Assembly (NCBI RefSeq): GCF_009741265.1 | Contig: NZ_WOWL01000001.1 | Location: 3,162,001-3,226,000 of the forward strand | Origin: Pseudarthrobacter sp. GA104 | Lineage (GTDB): Bacteria > Actinomycetota > Actinomycetes > Actinomycetales > Micrococcaceae | Length of the DNA: 64,000 bases | Direction: 5' to 3' | Shown here: positions 34,088-42,904 of the stretch, piece by piece | How the letters are laid out: every line of letters starts with the position of its first letter | Numbering within the stretch: position 1 is the stretch's first letter | The notes under the pieces: generated by a model | The model's database searches: none | What the model was told of the DNA's origin: nothing | The model's input: the letters and a program-made list of their open reading frames with translations, nothing else | Translations under genes and position numbers: made by a program

Positions 34088-35542
34088 TCAACGGGCGGCA
34101 TGGTCACGGGACGGCTCAATAGAATCAAGTGCAGGCGGACGCGAATTTTTCCTATCCGCCGCTTTTTTGTTTCTCTTCTTTGCCTTGGGCTGGTCGGTTT
34201 CATAGCTGTAGTAGCTATAGGCGTATGCGTCCGGGCCTTTAACAGGCAGGAAATTAAGCACCACGCCCAGCACGTCGGCCTCGACCATGTCCAAGGCATT
34301 CAGGGACTTTTCGAGATCTGGGAGCTTCACTCGGGAGGACCCGACCATCAGGACGACGCCGCCCACGTGCTGTGCCAGCACGGCTGCGTCCGTCACGGGA
34401 AGCAGCGGAGGGGCATCGATGATGACCGCGTCAAAATCCTGCTCCAGTCGAAGGATTAGGTTCTTCATGGCTTCCGTCCCCAGCAGTTCGCTGGGATTGT
34501 GCGGCGTCTGCCCCGCCGTCAGCACATAAAGTTCGTCCTGGCCCCAGTGCTGCAGCAGCTCGCTTAGATCGGCCTTTCCGAGGAGGGCGGTGGTCAGGCC
34601 CGCGTTCTTTTCAAGTCCCAGGTACTCTCCCACCCGGGACCGCCTCAAGTCGGCGTCCACCAACGCTACGGACTGCCCGCCTTGCGCCACGGCGATGGCA
34701 AGGTTGATGGCGGTTGTGCTTTTGCCTTCTCCTGGAAGCGACGACGTCACCAGGACGGCCTTGGAACCGTGGCTAACGTGGGCGAACTGCAGGTTGGTCC
34801 TTATCTGGCGGAACGACTCTGCCCGTGTGCCCTGGGAGGGAGCCTGGGTAAGAAGGGGCTTTTTGGTGGCGTCGCCATCGAACGCGATTCCTCCCAGGAC
34901 GGGCGCATCGGTGACCCTTTGCAGGTCAGTCTCGCCGCGCACCTTCGTATCAAGCACGTTCCGAAGGAGGGCCAGGCCCGTGCCAAGGGCCAGTCCGATC
35001 GCCCCGCCGAGGGCAATGTTAAGCCGGTTGTTCGGGGCGGACGGCTCAGCCGGCGGCGCCGCCGGGGTGACCACCGAAAGCCGGACCGGCGAGGACCCTG
35101 TGCCATTGGTGGGTTTTTCGAGTTCATCGATCACTTCGATGAGGCTCTCACCGACCGCTTGGGCAATCGCCGCCGCCTGCACCGCCGAACTGTCGGTGGC
35201 AACTATCGAAATGATCACTGTGTTCGGGCCGGCGCTGGCTGTCACCTTGCCCACCAGTTCATCCACTGGCTTTCCCAAGCTTTCAGCCGCAGGCTCCAAA
35301 ACCGCAGGAGTCATGGCGGCTTCGACGTAGGACTGGACGCGCGCCTGGATAAAGGTATTTCCCTGCTGCAGGTCACCCACCGATCCGGAGCTTTGGGTTG
35401 CCAGGAAAAGCTTTGTCTGGGCCGTATAGGTGGGTTTGATACTGAGCGTATAGGCCGTGGCGGCAACCAGCCCAAGAAGCGTGAAGGCCACCACCATAAT
35501 CCAATTGCGGCGAAGGATTCGCAGATAGGTGCTGAGCTCCAC
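34088..35542 (-). CDS. Polysaccharide co-polymerase/tyrosine autokinase (Wzz domain plus BY-kinase)
   Basis: Controls chain length and assembly of Wzy-made polysaccharide. 484 residues from GTG 35542: the start MELSTYLRILRRNW with AGAAAGG upstream is typical of Wzz proteins. TM1 is near 14-34 (IMVVAFTLLGLVAATAY) and TM2 near 180-200. The cytoplasmic BY-kinase has Walker A SSLPGEGKSTT (about 268-278), Walker A' ALVDADLRR and Walker B VIIDAPPLLP. The tyrosine cluster YAYSYYSY (about 439-446) is the autophosphorylation site, followed by a basic tail. Single-chain Wzz-BYK is usual in actinobacteria. Divergent from the glycosyltransferase genes. Confidence 0.93.
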   Translation of the reverse strand: MELSTYLRILRRNWIMVVAFTLLGLVAATAYTLSIKPTYTAQTKLFLATQSSGSVGDLQQGNTFIQARVQSYVEAAMTPAVLEPAAESLGKPVDELVGKVTASAGPNTVIISIVATDSSAVQAAAIAQAVGESLIEVIDELEKPTNGTGSSPVRLSVVTPAAPPAEPSAPNNRLNIALGGAIGLALGTGLALLRNVLDTKVRGETDLQRVTDAPVLGGIAFDGDATKKPLLTQAPSQGTRAESFRQIRTNLQFAHVSHGSKAVLVTSSLPGEGKSTTAINLAIAVAQGGQSVALVDADLRRSRVGEYLGLEKNAGLTTALLGKADLSELLQHWGQDELYVLTAGQTPHNPSELLGTEAMKNLILRLEQDFDAVIIDAPPLLPVTDAAVLAQHVGGVVLMVGSSRVKLPDLEKSLNALDMVEADVLGVVLNFLPVKGPDAYAYSYYSYETDQPKAKKRNKKAADRKNSRPPALDSIEPSRDHAAR

Positions 35543-35849
35543 GGGTGAAACCTTTCTGACCTCGAAAGAGACCTCCCCATTACGGGGCAAGTTCTTCGAT
35601 TCTATACACGCACTCCTTCAGGTCGAGGTTCATGGAGAGGATAATAAGCAAACTTGTCAACTTTTAAAGCAGAAATTCGACCTGCATGGTCATTAAAATT
35701 CTGTTCATAGTATGTTGGAAGTGCAGGTGTTGTGGGGCGCGGTAAATCCCACGTCGGAACGTCTCATCCGGCGGCCCTAGCAACGCTGGCAAACAGCAGG
35801 GGGGAAATGATGGTTGTTCTTTGCGGTTCCACCGAAAGTGGCAGGGGCC
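35543..35849. promoter_or_regulatory. Divergent promoter region of polysaccharide locus II
   Basis: A 307-nt gap between the BY-kinase gene (minus) and the first glycosyltransferase (plus), with an AT-rich centre (about 35640-35720) unlike the flanks. Candidate elements are TTGTCAACTTTTAAAG (35653-35668) and AAAATTCTGTTCATAGTATGTT (split as AAAATTCTG and TTCATAGTATGTT, 35694-35715). Exact -10/-35 boxes cannot be assigned. Both arms of the locus probably start here. Confidence 0.5.
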
Positions 35850-36788
35850 ATGAGTGAAGAACCGATGACGCCTGTCACCGTCGTCGTTCCCCACTATGGA
35901 GACCCACGGCCTGCTTCTGCCCTCATCAAAGCCCTCCAAATGCAGGAAGGCGCCGGGCCTTTGCAGCTGGTGGTCGTCGATGACTGCTCCCCGGTTCCCT
36001 TTCCTGACAGTGCAGGCGCGGCAGTTGTGCGCAGGCCAGTGAACGGGGGATTCGGCTCCGCGGTTAACTCGGGTGCCGCCCTGGCTGAGCACCCCCTGCT
36101 GCTGATCCTGAACAGCGACCTTGAGATCAGTCCCACTTTCGTTGCGGATCTCCTGCGTGCCGCCGCTCCCTGGCAGCCTGCCGTGGTGAGTCCCCAGGTC
36201 CTGGGGCACAACGGCGTGCCGCAGTGGGTGGGCAGGCATTTCCCGGCAGTGCGGCACCAGGTTACTGAGTGGCTCACGCCGCTCGCGCGCTGGCGCCATC
36301 TACCCCTCCTGCACGAAATGGTGGGGCACGATACCCGCTGCGTGGAAGGCGCGGTGGTTCCCGTTGACTGGGTGATGGGGGCCGCCATGCTGGTGCCCAC
36401 AGGCGAATTCCGGGCCGTTGGCGGCTTCGACGAAAAATTCTTCATGAACTCGGAGGAAGTGGACCTGCAACGCCGGCTCCGAGACCGCGGCGTTCCGTCC
36501 GTCTTTATTGGAACGGTCGCCGTCACCCATGAAGGCGGAGGATCCTCGGATTCCACCAGGCGCCGCCAGTGGCTGGTGGACTCGCGGAAGCTCTACGCAG
36601 AGAAGTGGGGGCGCCCCCGGACCCTGCAGGCCGGCCTGGCTGCCGCCACTGTGGTGAATCTTGCCGTCAATACTGTGCGCCGCCTGGCCGGCACTCCTGT
36701 GCGGCCGTTGGGAGTTGCGCGGACTGAATGGCACCTCCTCAAGGACGGCGAACCGGACGGACGCTCAATGAATGAGGCCGTCCGATGA
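35850..36788 (+). CDS. GT2-family glycosyltransferase (rhamnosyltransferase-like)
   Basis: 312 residues; GT-A fold. MTPVTVVVPHYGDPRPASALIKAL at the N-terminus, VVVDDCSPVPFP, GFGSAVNSGAA, the metal-binding LILNSDLEISPTFV (SDLE as DxD equivalent), DWVMGAAMLVPTGEFRAVGGFDEKFFMNSEEVDLQRRLRDRG (split by the acceptor loop), and a final His in AVTHEGGGSS. This set is common in WbbL/rhamnosyltransferase-like GT2 enzymes. The ATG at 35850 follows GGCAGGGGCC; an upstream in-frame ATG at 35814 is less likely. The stop overlaps the next ATG. Confidence 0.88.
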   Translation: MSEEPMTPVTVVVPHYGDPRPASALIKALQMQEGAGPLQLVVVDDCSPVPFPDSAGAAVVRRPVNGGFGSAVNSGAALAEHPLLLILNSDLEISPTFVADLLRAAAPWQPAVVSPQVLGHNGVPQWVGRHFPAVRHQVTEWLTPLARWRHLPLLHEMVGHDTRCVEGAVVPVDWVMGAAMLVPTGEFRAVGGFDEKFFMNSEEVDLQRRLRDRGVPSVFIGTVAVTHEGGGSSDSTRRRQWLVDSRKLYAEKWGRPRTLQAGLAAATVVNLAVNTVRRLAGTPVRPLGVARTEWHLLKDGEPDGRSMNEAVR

Positions 36789-37798
36789 CCCGGAAGCCTA
36801 AACTCCTGCTCATCAGCCCGTCTTTTCACGGCTACCACGAATCCATCGGACGGGCCTTCAGCGATGCCGGCTACAACGTGGCCATCCACCGCTACGACGC
36901 CTTCGACGGTGTGCGCGCGAAGCTCCGCAACAAACTGGTTCACGAACTTCCGGCCAAGGTGGGCCTGGACGGCAGCGCCTCAGCCGAGCGGTGGCTCACG
37001 GAGCGGACACTGCGGGTCCTCCGGGAATCACGTCCGGACCGGCTGGTGGTTATCAAGGGTGACATCCTGGGCCCGTCGTTCTGGGCTGAGGTGGACACCC
37101 TGGCAGTCCCCCGGATCCTGTGGCTCTACGATGACCTTTCCCGCCACCGCTTCAGCATGGATTTCCTTCGGAGGATCGGCCCCGTGGCCAGCTACAGCCG
37201 TGAGGAAGCCGCGAGGTTGCATTCCGAGGGAGTCAACGCCGCGTTCCTGCCGAATGCCTTTGATCCCCACCTGGCGGAGCGGGCCGGCAAGCGCAGGGAT
37301 GAAGTGGTCTTCGTGGGGTCGAAGTACCCCAACCGCGTCGCCCTGCTGTCCGGCCTGGTCAAGGCCGGTGTTCCCGTCCGGGCCTACGGCAGGCAGTGGT
37401 CCCATCATCCTTTTGACCGGCTCCGCACGTGGGAGTTATCACGCCCGGACATTCCGGCCGAACGGGACATCCCGCTGTCCGAGGCGTACCGGGTCCAGGC
37501 TGCAGCCGCGGCAGCGATCAACATCCACGGACTCCAGTCCGGCCTGGCAATGCGGACGTTTGAGGTGCCGGGAATGGGAGGCCTGCAGCTGGTTGACCGT
37601 CCGGATGTTGCTGAGTTCTACGAGGTCGGCACTGAGTCCCTCGTCTTCTCGTCCCTGGAGGAGCTGAAGGAACACTCCGAAAGGGCGCTGTCTGACGAAC
37701 GCTGGGCAGAACGTATCCGGGAGGCCGGGCGGCGGCGGTCCCTCGCGGAACACACCTTCGCGCACCGGATTGCTGTATTGGAGGAACTGTGGGCCTGA
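36785..37798 (+). CDS. CgeB-like glycosyltransferase
   Basis: 337 residues; GT-B fold with the CgeB/Glyco_trans_1_2 pattern: KLLLISPSFHGYHESIGRAF, VVIKGDILGPSFW, PRILWLYDDLSRHRFSMDFL, AAFLPNAFDPHLAER, EVVFVGSKYPNRVALL, and the donor-site GLAMRTFEVPGMGGLQLVDR. Soluble. ATGA overlap with the preceding gene and a 10-nt overlap with the next, so it is part of a tightly packed operon. The sugar is unknown. Confidence 0.82.
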   Translation: MTRKPKLLLISPSFHGYHESIGRAFSDAGYNVAIHRYDAFDGVRAKLRNKLVHELPAKVGLDGSASAERWLTERTLRVLRESRPDRLVVIKGDILGPSFWAEVDTLAVPRILWLYDDLSRHRFSMDFLRRIGPVASYSREEAARLHSEGVNAAFLPNAFDPHLAERAGKRRDEVVFVGSKYPNRVALLSGLVKAGVPVRAYGRQWSHHPFDRLRTWELSRPDIPAERDIPLSEAYRVQAAAAAAINIHGLQSGLAMRTFEVPGMGGLQLVDRPDVAEFYEVGTESLVFSSLEELKEHSERALSDERWAERIREAGRRRSLAEHTFAHRIAVLEELWA

Positions 37799-38832
37799 AC
37801 ATCCCCCGTGACCTTGCCAAGTGGCGCAGCTGGCAGCGCAACCGGCATCCGCTGCGGAGGCTTAGGAGCATAATGCGCCCGGCGATGGAGCCAAGCTTCG
37901 TAGCGGCGGTCCGCGGCGATGCCCCGCACGTGCTGGTGGCGCTCGACGCCGACACACCCACCCAGCGCATGTCTCTGTTGGAGCCGCTCAAGGCCCTCGG
38001 GGACAGGCCTGCAGCAGTCCTGGCACCTGCCGGGCTTCCCCGGCTCTGCCAAGCGCTGCCCGGCGGACCCTGGGAACTGATACCCGTGCGCGGTGCGGGC
38101 CTTCCCGGGTATCTTCAGGAGGTTTCCATCGTCATGGCCGTGGGTCATTACCTGCCGTCAGGTGCCTTGGCGCATGCATGGTCTCGAGAGTTGGGCGCCC
38201 GCTTCGACGTAGTACAGCACGGGCTGCTGACACCGCATGCGCCCCCGCTGCCAGAGGATGCACACCTGCTTGCGTTCAGCGACGCGGATGCAGAATTTTG
38301 GCGCTCCGGCCGCGGGGACATCACCTCGGAAGTGATTGGCTCGCAGTTACTGTGGACGGCAAGCGCGGGAGCGTCGTGGTCGATAGATGACAGCCGGCCC
38401 CCCGTGTTTCTCGGCCAGTTGCATGGTGCGGAACTTCCACGGTCCGGTTTTGCGCGGGCGGCATCAGAGTTTTGCGTTAGCACGGGGGCTACATACCGGC
38501 CCCATCCGTCGGAGACAGACAAGGTCTCGCGCCTTCAGCACGCTCTCTGGGAACGCCGAGGCATAACCATCGATTCGTCGGGAATACCGCTGGCGGACCT
38601 GCATGCTCCCATTGCCTCCGTCTTCTCCACCGGAGTGTTGGAAGCCGCCGCCCGCGGCATCCCCGCCTGGGTCACTTATCCCTCACCTCCCGCTTGGCTG
38701 GAGGAGTTCTGGGAACGGTACGGCATGTCCCGTTGGGGAACTGAACCGACACCCGCTCCCGCCCGTCCGGATCTGGAACCGGCCCGCGCTATTGCCGCAA
38801 TCATCAGCAACCAAGTGAGGGAAGTTTCGTGA
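37789..38832 (+). CDS. Candidate GT-B sugar transferase (nonulosonate transferase-like), unassigned family
   Basis: 347 residues, no close family recognised. Two features of bacterial sialyl- and polysialyltransferases are visible: an HP motif in YRPHPSE (His239-Pro240) and a Ser-Ser/Thr motif in SVFSTGVLEAAARGIPAWV (Ser280-Thr281). The N-terminal half has alternating strands (VLVALDADTPTQRM, FDVVQHGLLTPHAP) consistent with a GT-B lobe. The gene sits directly before neuA and the neuB fusion and overlaps neuA by 4 nt, which suggests use of the CMP-activated sugar. GTG start at 37789. Function is inference. Confidence 0.6.
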   Translation: MGLNIPRDLAKWRSWQRNRHPLRRLRSIMRPAMEPSFVAAVRGDAPHVLVALDADTPTQRMSLLEPLKALGDRPAAVLAPAGLPRLCQALPGGPWELIPVRGAGLPGYLQEVSIVMAVGHYLPSGALAHAWSRELGARFDVVQHGLLTPHAPPLPEDAHLLAFSDADAEFWRSGRGDITSEVIGSQLLWTASAGASWSIDDSRPPVFLGQLHGAELPRSGFARAASEFCVSTGATYRPHPSETDKVSRLQHALWERRGITIDSSGIPLADLHAPIASVFSTGVLEAAARGIPAWVTYPSPPAWLEEFWERYGMSRWGTEPTPAPARPDLEPARAIAAIISNQVREVS

Positions 38833-39542
38833 ATATCCTGTGTGTGATTCCGGTCCGCGGCGGCTCCAAGGGGATTCCCCGTAAGAATATCCGCGACTTG
38901 GGAGGCAAGCCGCTGGTCAGCTGGACCATTGAGCAGGCGCTGGCTGCGGATTGCAGACTGGACGTCCTAGTGTCCACCGATGACCGCGAGATCGCGGAAG
39001 TGGCCCTGCAAGCCGGCGCCGACGTGCCGTTCCTGCGGCCGGAGGAACTCGCGCGGGATGAAACAGCAACGGAACCCGTGGTGCAGCACGCCATCGAATA
39101 CCGCACAGCGCAAGGCAGGGAACCCGACGCCGTCATGCTGCTGCAGGCAACCTCGCCCATCCGCCATCCCGGCACCCTTGACCGCGCCGTTGCGCAGTTC
39201 CTTGACTCGCGCGTGGACTCGCTGGTCGGCGTCGTGCCCCAAACCCCGTTCCTCTGGACGGCAGGGGACCCGCCCAGGGCCCAATACGCCGTCGACCGCC
39301 GGCCCCGCCGCCAGGACCTGGCCGAGGGGGACTACCGGTACAGGGAAACAGGTTCCCTCTACCTGACCCGCACGGAGATTTACCGCAAGTTCTCCAATCG
39401 GCTCGGCGGACGCATTGGTCTCTTCGTCATGGAGGAGGCGGAAGGCGTGGACATAGACACCGAACTGGATTTCAGCACCGTGGAGCAGCAGATGCTCGGA
39501 TCCAGGCAGATGCAGGGGACAGAAAAGGAAGCCCGCAGATGA
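38829..39542 (+). CDS. neuA: CMP-nonulosonate (acylneuraminate) cytidylyltransferase
   Basis: Activates a nonulosonic acid with CTP. 237 residues with the CMP-KDO/NeuA signature VIPVRGGSKGIPRKNIRDLGGKPL (interrupted only by normal spacing), VSTDDREIAEVA, VMLLQATSPIRHP, the metal and sugar contact region YRETGSLYLTRTEIYRK, and VDIDTELDF. GTG start overlaps the preceding gene and the stop overlaps the ATG of the neuB fusion. The cognate sugar may be Neu5Ac, legionaminate, pseudaminate or similar; no dedicated precursor genes are present to tell. Confidence 0.9.
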   Translation: MNILCVIPVRGGSKGIPRKNIRDLGGKPLVSWTIEQALAADCRLDVLVSTDDREIAEVALQAGADVPFLRPEELARDETATEPVVQHAIEYRTAQGREPDAVMLLQATSPIRHPGTLDRAVAQFLDSRVDSLVGVVPQTPFLWTAGDPPRAQYAVDRRPRRQDLAEGDYRYRETGSLYLTRTEIYRKFSNRLGGRIGLFVMEEAEGVDIDTELDFSTVEQQMLGSRQMQGTEKEARR

Positions 39543-41782
39543 TCATTGAACGCAATACCCTGCCCTACATTGTCTTTTCCGAAGATCCTGTGCTCACCGG
39601 CCTGCAGAAAATCACGGCGAACCAGGAACGCATCGTCTTCTGCGTGGACGAGCACGGCGTGCTCCAAGGGTCGCTGTCCGACGGCGACTTCCGCCGGTGG
39701 ATTGTTGAAAACCCTGCTGAAGGACTGAACGTCAGCTGCCTTGCTGTCGCAAACCGCGCCGTCCGCAGCGCAAGCCACACCACCAGCCCGGCGGACCTGG
39801 CCGTGCTGATGCCCCGCAATGTCAGCCATCTTCCCCTGGTGGACGCGCGCGGGCACCTGCGTGCCATTGCCGTTGACCGGGCTGACGAAATGCGCATCGG
39901 CCGGCACCACATCGGGCCAGGCCACCCTGCCTTCCTCATCGCCGAAATCGGGAACAACCACAACGGTTCGGTGGACCTGGCCAAGCGGCTGGTGGACCTC
40001 GCGCAGGAGGCCGGAGCCGATGCCGTGAAGTTCCAACTCCGGGACATGAAGTCGCTCTACCGCCAGTCCAGCGGCAGCTCCGCCGGCGAGGACCTGGGCA
40101 CGCAATACACGCTGGATCTCCTCTCCCGGTTCTCACTGCGCGCTGATGACCTGTTCACGGTATTTGACCACTGCCGGGACCAGGGCATTGATGTGCTCTG
40201 CACGCCCTGGGACATTGCCAGCACCCAGTCGCTGGTTGATTACGGGCTACCGGCGCTCAAGATCGCATCCGCGGACCTTACCAATCACGAGCTCCTGCGG
40301 AACGTGGCTGACCGAGGCGTCCCGCTGATCGCCAGCACGGGGATGTCCCGGGAAGACGAGATCCGGGAGAGCGCTGCTTTGCTGCGTTCGGCAGGCGCCG
40401 CGTTCGCCCTGCTGCACACACAATCGACGTACCCCGCGCCCTTCAAGGACGTGAACCTTGCGTACCTGGACCGCTTGGCAGAGATCGGCCAGTGCATCGT
40501 TGGGTACTCGGGCCATGAGCGCGGCTACCACGTGCCCATTGCCGCCGTCGCCCGCGGGGCAAGGATCATCGAGAAGCACTTCACGGTTGACACCACCATG
40601 GAAGGCAACGACCACACGGTCTCCCTCCTTCCCGAAGAGTTCGCCCGGATGGTCACCCGGATCCGGGAGGTGGAGGAGTCCATCGGCGGCAAGTCGCCGC
40701 GCACCGTCTCCCCGGGCGAGATGATGAACCGCATTAACCTGGCCAAATCGCTCGTGGCTGCCCGTCCCATCGCCAAGGGGCAGGTGATCGGCAGCGCCGA
40801 CGTCGACGTCAAGAGCCCCGGGCGCGGCCTGCAGCCCAATGCCCTGCCGCTGCTGCTGGGCAGGACCGCGCCAAGGGATGTGGCCGAAGGGGACTTTTTC
40901 TACGAGGGCGACCTCCGGGATCACGCACCGAAGGGGAGAGACTTTGACTTCCGCCGCCCGTGGGGGCTGCCGGTCAGGTATCACGACCACGAGACGCTGA
41001 TCAAGGACTGCTCGCCCGACTTCCTGGAGTTCCACTTTTCCTACAAAGACCTGGAGATCGACCCCGACTCCGTGTTCACGGCGCCGCTGGATATGGGCTT
41101 CACCACCCACCTGCCGGACCTTTTCGCGGGCGACTTCCTGGTTGACCTGGCCTCGGAGGATGGCGCGCACTGGGAGCGGTCCATTGCCGAAGTTCAGCGG
41201 ACCATTGACATCACCCGCTCGCTGACCCGCTGGTTCAAGCAGGAGGACGAACCCATCATGGTGGTGACCATGGGCGGGTTCACCAAGGACAGGCACATTC
41301 CGGCGCAGGAACGGGCACGGAAGTACGCGCGCGTGGCGCAGGCCCTGCAACGGCTGGACACCGACGGCGTCCGGATTGCGGCCCAGACCCTGCCGCCCTA
41401 TCCCTGGCTTATGGGCGGACAGCAATTCCACAACCTATTCCTTGACCCACACGACACCGCCGAATTCGCGGCACAAACGGGCACCAGACTTTGCCTGGAC
41501 GTCTCGCACACCAAGCTGGCCGCGAACTTCCTGGGCATGCCCTTTTCCGAGGCCGTTGAAGCTCTCGCCCCGCACACCATCCACCTGCACATGGTTGACG
41601 CCACCGGCGTTGACGGCGAGGGCGTGCAGGTAGGCGAAGGCGAGGTGGACTTCGCTGCGCTGGCCAAACAACTGGACAGGCTGAGCCCTGAAGCCGGTTT
41701 CATCCCCGAGATCTGGCAGGGGCACGTCAACGACGGTGCCGCATTCTGGACCGCTCTGGAACGGCTCGAGGCATGGTACTGA
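39539..41782 (+). CDS. neuB: Multi-domain N-acetylneuraminate synthase-like protein: CBS pair, NeuB, SAF, sugar isomerase-like TIM barrel
   Basis: 747 residues in four parts. Residues 1-120 resemble a CBS pair (DGDFRRWIVENPAEG, VSHLPLVDARGHLRAI). Residues 125-375 are a NeuB synthase barrel: FLIAEIGNNHNGSVDLAKRL, ADAVKFQLR, CTPWDIAS, KIASADLTN, STGMS, YSGHERG, EKHFTVDTTMEGNDH. Residues 405-465 are a SAF/antifreeze-like domain (RPIAKGQVIGSADVDVKSPG). Residues 485-747 resemble a xylose-isomerase-like TIM barrel (LEFHFSYKDLEI, LCLDVSHTKLA, HTIHLHMVDATGVDGEG, FIPEIWQGH). NeuB condenses phosphoenolpyruvate with an N-acetyl-hexosamine. The last domain might epimerise or isomerise the substrate, and the CBS pair may sense nucleotides. 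Overlaps neuA by 4 nt. Confidence 0.9.
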   Translation: MIIERNTLPYIVFSEDPVLTGLQKITANQERIVFCVDEHGVLQGSLSDGDFRRWIVENPAEGLNVSCLAVANRAVRSASHTTSPADLAVLMPRNVSHLPLVDARGHLRAIAVDRADEMRIGRHHIGPGHPAFLIAEIGNNHNGSVDLAKRLVDLAQEAGADAVKFQLRDMKSLYRQSSGSSAGEDLGTQYTLDLLSRFSLRADDLFTVFDHCRDQGIDVLCTPWDIASTQSLVDYGLPALKIASADLTNHELLRNVADRGVPLIASTGMSREDEIRESAALLRSAGAAFALLHTQSTYPAPFKDVNLAYLDRLAEIGQCIVGYSGHERGYHVPIAAVARGARIIEKHFTVDTTMEGNDHTVSLLPEEFARMVTRIREVEESIGGKSPRTVSPGEMMNRINLAKSLVAARPIAKGQVIGSADVDVKSPGRGLQPNALPLLLGRTAPRDVAEGDFFYEGDLRDHAPKGRDFDFRRPWGLPVRYHDHETLIKDCSPDFLEFHFSYKDLEIDPDSVFTAPLDMGFTTHLPDLFAGDFLVDLASEDGAHWERSIAEVQRTIDITRSLTRWFKQEDEPIMVVTMGGFTKDRHIPAQERARKYARVAQALQRLDTDGVRIAAQTLPPYPWLMGGQQFHNLFLDPHDTAEFAAQTGTRLCLDVSHTKLAANFLGMPFSEAVEALAPHTIHLHMVDATGVDGEGVQVGEGEVDFAALAKQLDRLSPEAGFIPEIWQGHVNDGAAFWTALERLEAWY

Positions 41783-42903
41783 GCGGGCAGGAAAGGACGA
41801 CGGCGGCGCCCACGGCTTTGTGGGTGGTTCCCGTGGCGGACCTCGGGGGCGTGGCACGTCACGTCCTTGACGTCGCCAGGGCCGGGCTGCCGGGGTGGCG
41901 CCTGGTGGTCCTCTGCCCGGAAGGTCCGCTCGCAGCGCTGCTGAGGGAAAGCGGCACCGCCGTCGTCACCGGGCCGTTCGGCCCGGCGGCCGGCTTCCGC
42001 GCATCACTGCGGACCATGGGGCGGACTGTGCGCACCCTGCGGCCGTCCGTTGTGCACAGCCACCTCTCCTACGCGGACGTGGTGGCTGCGTGTGCCTTGG
42101 CGGGGGACAGACGGACCCGGCTAGTCACCACCGAACACGGAATCGCAGCCGACGACCTCGTCTACCACGGGTCGGTTGCCAAGTCCCGGATCAAAGCGGC
42201 GATGCATGCCCTGCGCCTGCGCCGTGCCGACGGGATTATTGCGGTTTCGGAGGCGACGCGACGGGCAATGGAGGCAAAATGGAACCCCGGCAAGTCCATT
42301 ACCGTCATACCGAACGGCGTGGACCGCTCAGCCGGCGGAGGATCCGCTGACGCCTTCTTCATGCCGGCGGCGGTGAGGCCGCGCGTGCTCTCCCTCTCCC
42401 GCCTCTCTCCGGAAAAACGCCTCCCGGACCTGCTGAATGCCTTCGCGAAACTGCATGCGGACCTCCCCGGGGCCACCCTGACCGTGGCAGGCGAAGGGCC
42501 CCTGCGCAACGAACTCCAAGAGCTTGCCGGGCAGCTCGGCATTGGGCAGGCCGTCCGGTTTCCGGGTTTCCTCGACGCGGGCGAAGCAATGGCCGCGGCC
42601 GACGTTCTGGTACAGCTCTCCGTCTGGGAAAACTGCTCCTACACCCTGCTGGACGCTGTCAACGCGGGCCTTGGCGTGGTGGCGACCCCCGTTGGGGGCA
42701 ACCCGGAAATCTTGCCGGCGGAGTGCCTGGTGTATGCCGGGGACGTGGACGGCATTGTGGAGGCGGTCAAGCGGCAGGTGCAAGCAAAGGCCGACCGTCC
42801 GTTGCTGTCAGAAAGTTGGCCCACAACTTCTCAGATGACGCTCAGCATTGTGATGCTTTACATAAACGGTGACGAAAGTCCTTCACGGATGAACGTTAGC
42901 TGA
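41773..42903 (+). CDS. GT4-family glycosyltransferase
   Basis: 376 residues. GT-B enzyme with VADLGGVARHVLDVARAG, VVHSHLSYADVVAA, VTTEHGIAADD, the SITVIPNGVDRS hinge motif, RVLSLSRLSPEKRLPDLLNAF, LTVAGEGPLRNELQELA and the donor site ENCSYTLLDAVNAGLGVVAT. ATG 41773 overlaps the neuB fusion by 10 nt. The last 30 or so residues (SQMTLSIVMLYINGDE) are not typical of the family. The base composition falls here, so the C-terminus may mark the edge of an exchanged segment. Confidence 0.85.
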   Translation: MVLSGQERTTAAPTALWVVPVADLGGVARHVLDVARAGLPGWRLVVLCPEGPLAALLRESGTAVVTGPFGPAAGFRASLRTMGRTVRTLRPSVVHSHLSYADVVAACALAGDRRTRLVTTEHGIAADDLVYHGSVAKSRIKAAMHALRLRRADGIIAVSEATRRAMEAKWNPGKSITVIPNGVDRSAGGGSADAFFMPAAVRPRVLSLSRLSPEKRLPDLLNAFAKLHADLPGATLTVAGEGPLRNELQELAGQLGIGQAVRFPGFLDAGEAMAAADVLVQLSVWENCSYTLLDAVNAGLGVVATPVGGNPEILPAECLVYAGDVDGIVEAVKRQVQAKADRPLLSESWPTTSQMTLSIVMLYINGDESPSRMNVS

Positions 42904-42904
42904 A

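Noticed and set aside
40247..41431. A 394-codon minus-strand frame inside the neuB fusion
   Set aside because: Antisense to clear catalytic motifs of NeuB; low-quality composition and no ribosome site.
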